NCBI GenBank assembly: GCA_903926695.1
Contig: CAIYKK010000621.1
Location: forward strand, 1-8,829
Direction of reading: 5' to 3'
Origin: an uncultured Burkholderiales bacterium
GTDB lineage: Bacteria > Pseudomonadota > Gammaproteobacteria > Burkholderiales > Burkholderiaceae_C
DNA length: 8,829 bases
Shown: positions 7,499-8,829 of the stretch, piece after piece
How positions within the stretch are numbered: position 1 is the stretch's first letter
Layout of the letters: each line of letters starts with the position of its first letter
Made by a program: the position numbers and the translations under genes
Notes under the pieces: generated by a model
The model's database searches: none
Told to the model about the DNA's origin: nothing
What the model saw: the letters and a program-made list of their open reading frames with translations, nothing else

Positions 7499-7894
7499 AT
7501 GGATGAATTCAAACGAGTGATGTGCGTCGAAGACGATCCAGACATTCGGATGATCCTGCAATTCAGCCTCGAACGCCTCGGGGGCTATGAGTTGTGCCTG
7601 TGCGCAGGCGGCCTGGAGGCGCTGGACAAGGTGGCGGCGTTTCAACCTCAGCTTGTTTTGCTCGATGTCATGATGCCCGAGTTGAGCGGCCCTCAGACAC
7701 TGGCGCGTCTTCGCGTACTGGACATCATGCGCGGCGTGCCGATGGTGTTTTTGACAGCCAAAGCCATGCGCGACGAGGTCGAAGGTTTGCTGGAGCATGG
7801 CGTTGCCGGCATTATTGTCAAACCCTTTGATCCCGTCACGCTGCCCCAGGACATCCGCATTTACTGGGAGCATGGGCGTGGCATCCAGCTTTGA
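7499..7894 (+). CDS. CheY-like single-domain response regulator
   Basis: This 131-residue stand-alone receiver has no output domain. The acidic pocket is E11-D12-D13, the phospho-acceptor D56 (LVLLDVMMPELSG), the switch residue T86 (MVFLTAKAM) and the conserved lysine K108 (IIVKPFDP); all are intact. The open frame extends back to 7322 inside the kinase gene, but the ATG at 7499 is the likely start because AGGGG lies 7 nt upstream and the receiver fold begins at once. It follows the kinase by 11 nt and overlaps the HPt gene, so all three are probably one transcript. In a phosphorelay such a protein passes phosphate between kinase and HPt, or acts by binding a partner. The sequence does not show which. 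Confidence 0.93.
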   Translation: MDEFKRVMCVEDDPDIRMILQFSLERLGGYELCLCAGGLEALDKVAAFQPQLVLLDVMMPELSGPQTLARLRVLDIMRGVPMVFLTAKAMRDEVEGLLEHGVAGIIVKPFDPVTLPQDIRIYWEHGRGIQL

Positions 7895-8171
7895 AGGATT
7901 GGACGGCGCTGCTGCGGCGCAGTTTGAGACGCTGCGGCGGCAGTTTGTCATCGGGCTGCCCAGGCGCCAGCATGAGATTGAGGCCGCGCCCGACGCCACC
8001 GCCCTGCATGGGGCGCTGCACCGCCTGGCCGGTGCGGCAGGCAGTTACGGTTACACAGCGCTTGGCCAGATGGCTCGCACTGCTTTGCGAGCCATGAAAG
8101 CTGGAAAGCCAGCCGATCTTGCAGCTTCCTTGAGGCGCCTGCAGCAAGAAATGGACGTGTTGAGGAGCTGA
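7878..8171 (+). CDS. Histidine phosphotransfer (HPt) protein
   Basis: This is a small helical protein of about 97 residues. The HPt signature LHRLAGAAGSYGY carries the expected phospho-acceptor at H48, followed by helices rich in Ala, Leu and Arg (ALGQMARTALRAM, LAASLRRLQQEMDVL). Its role would be to carry phosphate between receiver domains in the cytoplasm. I prefer the GTG at 7878 because GGGAG lies 7 nt upstream; the ATG at 7872 is in frame but only 1 nt from that site. The difference is two residues. The gene overlaps the CheY-like gene by 17 nt in another frame, implying translational coupling. A small inverted repeat (8180-8195) follows the stop but has no T-run. Confidence 0.87.
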   Translation: MASSFEGLDGAAAAQFETLRRQFVIGLPRRQHEIEAAPDATALHGALHRLAGAAGSYGYTALGQMARTALRAMKAGKPADLAASLRRLQQEMDVLRS

Positions 8172-8208
8172 CTGGCGGACGAGCGTACTGGCTCGATCTG
8201 TCCACAAT

Positions 8209-8348
8209 CGTCAGGGACTCTACATATAAGTAAGCCCAACTCAACCACCTGCATGCGGCTGTCGCAAGTGATGGGCATTGCGCATGACAGCGTGGACCGG
8301 TTTTTGCTGCGCGAATCGTAGCAACCGAAAAACTTGCTCAACCGAGTG
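8209..8348 (+). pseudogene. Decayed transposase N-terminal fragment
   Basis: Between the HPt gene and nifQ, the plus strand encodes a stretch typical of the N-terminus of DDE transposases of the IS4/IS701 type: STTCMRLSQVMGIAHDSVD followed by RFLLRES, an in-frame TAG at 8319-8321, and then QPKNLLNRV, which continues the family pattern in the same frame. Just upstream, RQGLYI in another frame ends at TAA, as expected if a frameshift separates it from the rest. No DDE catalytic region follows; the similarity stops near 8348, where the direct repeat begins. The family assignment is from memory of related proteins. It can only be a remnant, with no function as a transposase. It runs 11 nt into the 3' end of nifQ on the opposite strand. 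Confidence 0.5.
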
Positions 8349-8829
8349 CCGCTGAAACTGGGTGAAAAACTGCCTTGATCGCGTGGCCGTCTTCCGGGCC
8401 AAAGCACAGACCGTGATCGCTACAGACGCCGCAGGTCGGCGCTTTGCAGATCATGATGTCCTCGCGCTCGCACAGCTGCTTGTAGAAAAACTTTTTCCAC
8501 TTCATGTTGTGCGTGTTTTTGGCGGCCAGACTGGGAAACCAGTGGCCGATGAGCGCGGAAAGTTCATTGCGCGACGGCAGGCCCAAATCCTGCCACAGAT
8601 GATTTTGACCCAGACTGGCGCAGGCCAGCGCCCAGGCGATGGCGTCGCTGGCTTCTTTCGGCCCGGCAGCGCGGGCCGCATGCTGGCGCAGCAGGCTGGC
8701 GACTTCCTCGATTTCGTCGCTGCGCGATTCGATGCGGTTGGCACCCGCCAGCGCGGGCCAGTCCAGCCCGAGCGCCGCGTCGGCACCGGGAAACCAGCGC
8801 GCCAGCAGTTGGCGCGTGGCCTCGGCGTC
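8338..8829 (-). CDS. nifQ: NifQ, molybdenum donor for nitrogenase FeMo-cofactor synthesis (N-terminus outside the window)
   Basis: The last 163 codons are present and the start lies beyond the right edge. The frame is open from the edge to TGA at 8338-8340. NifQ is a cytoplasmic iron-sulfur protein that supplies molybdenum to the NifEN/NifH assembly of the FeMo cofactor. The diagnostic features are LWQDLGLPSRNELSALIGHW, then NMKWKKFFYKQLCERE, and the cysteine motif C-x4-C-x2-C-x5-C at visible residues 128, 133, 136 and 142 (CKAPTCGVC, then SDHGLCFGPE). After FGPED, where I expect NifQ proteins to end soon, about 16 more residues follow, encoded by sequence shared with the direct repeat. The tail may therefore have been replaced or extended by the rearrangement next to it. 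The gene faces the phosphorelay block and is probably not cotranscribed with anything else in view. Confidence 0.93.
   Translation of the reverse strand, partial: DAEATRQLLARWFPGADAALGLDWPALAGANRIESRSDEIEEVASLLRQHAARAAGPKEASDAIAWALACASLGQNHLWQDLGLPSRNELSALIGHWFPSLAAKNTHNMKWKKFFYKQLCEREDIMICKAPTCGVCSDHGLCFGPEDGHAIKAVFHPVSAALG
8343..8379. repeat. Right copy of a 37-nt imperfect direct repeat
   Basis: This matches 106-142 at 31 of 37 positions in the same orientation, with 8,237 bp between the starts. It lies inside the 3' end of nifQ and begins within 6 nt of where transposase similarity ends. Beyond the copies I see no clear similarity on either side. Confidence 0.6.

Noticed and set aside
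8180..8195. Inverted repeat CGAGC-N6-GCTCG after the HPt gene as a terminator
   Set aside because: The stem is only 5 bp and no T-run follows.
8304..8326. TTGCT/AGCAA stem near the end of nifQ as its terminator
   Set aside because: The stem is short, with a long loop, and no T-run follows on the nifQ strand.
8502..8786. A 94-codon minus-strand frame at the right end
   Set aside because: It overlaps nifQ in another frame; the nifQ frame carries the diagnostic cysteine motif and is open to the window edge.
1..8829. CRISPR arrays, tRNA or rRNA genes, and sigma-54 promoters suggested by the nif context
   Set aside because: No regularly spaced repeats, no cloverleaf or rRNA sequence, and no convincing TGGC-N8-TTGC element upstream of any gene was seen; the nifQ promoter itself lies outside the window.

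Overview
The window reads as a chromosomal segment of a nitrogen-fixing betaproteobacterium, probably Burkholderiales and perhaps Comamonadaceae-like. The evidence is high G+C coding sequence, protein style, and the 3' part of a convincing nifQ at the right edge. The genus cannot be fixed from the sequence alone.

Layout. Positions 1-174 contain no assignable gene, but hold a 37-nt segment (106-142) that recurs at 8343-8379. A leftward block follows. In transcription order it is: an initiating sugar-phosphate transferase (5579-4881); an overlapping protein with a nucleotidyltransferase-like part, hexapeptide repeats, a membrane segment and a transferase-like tail (4894-3347); a 296-nt gap, A+T-rich in its half next to the following gene; a GAF-PAS-PP2C phosphatase-HATPase switch protein (3050-900); and an OmpR/PhoB-type response regulator (876-175). 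From a 120-nt divergent region, three genes run rightward: a hybrid histidine kinase (5700-7487), a CheY-like single receiver (7499-7894) and an overlapping HPt protein (7878-8171). A decayed transposase N-terminus follows (about 8209-8348), and then nifQ, which enters leftward from the right edge.

How it may work. The rightward genes supply the standard parts of a multistep His-Asp-His-Asp phosphorelay: kinase with N-terminal receiver, separate receiver and HPt. The leftward genes pair surface-polysaccharide initiation with a serine-phosphatase/anti-sigma-kinase-like protein and a DNA-binding response regulator. The simplest inference is an exopolysaccharide or biofilm locus controlled by both two-component and partner-switch signalling. 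No STAS-domain antagonist, sigma factor, Wzx/Wzy or further glycosyltransferase is in view, so the targets are unknown.

The least ordinary points are: the sugar-transferase neighbour, which appears to combine two catalytically degenerate enzyme domains around a hexapeptide helix; the kinase, which has a Lys-to-Arg change in its first receiver and a C-terminal tail resembling a receiver without its phospho-acceptor; and the direct repeat plus transposase relic, which suggest that the block next to nifQ has been rearranged.
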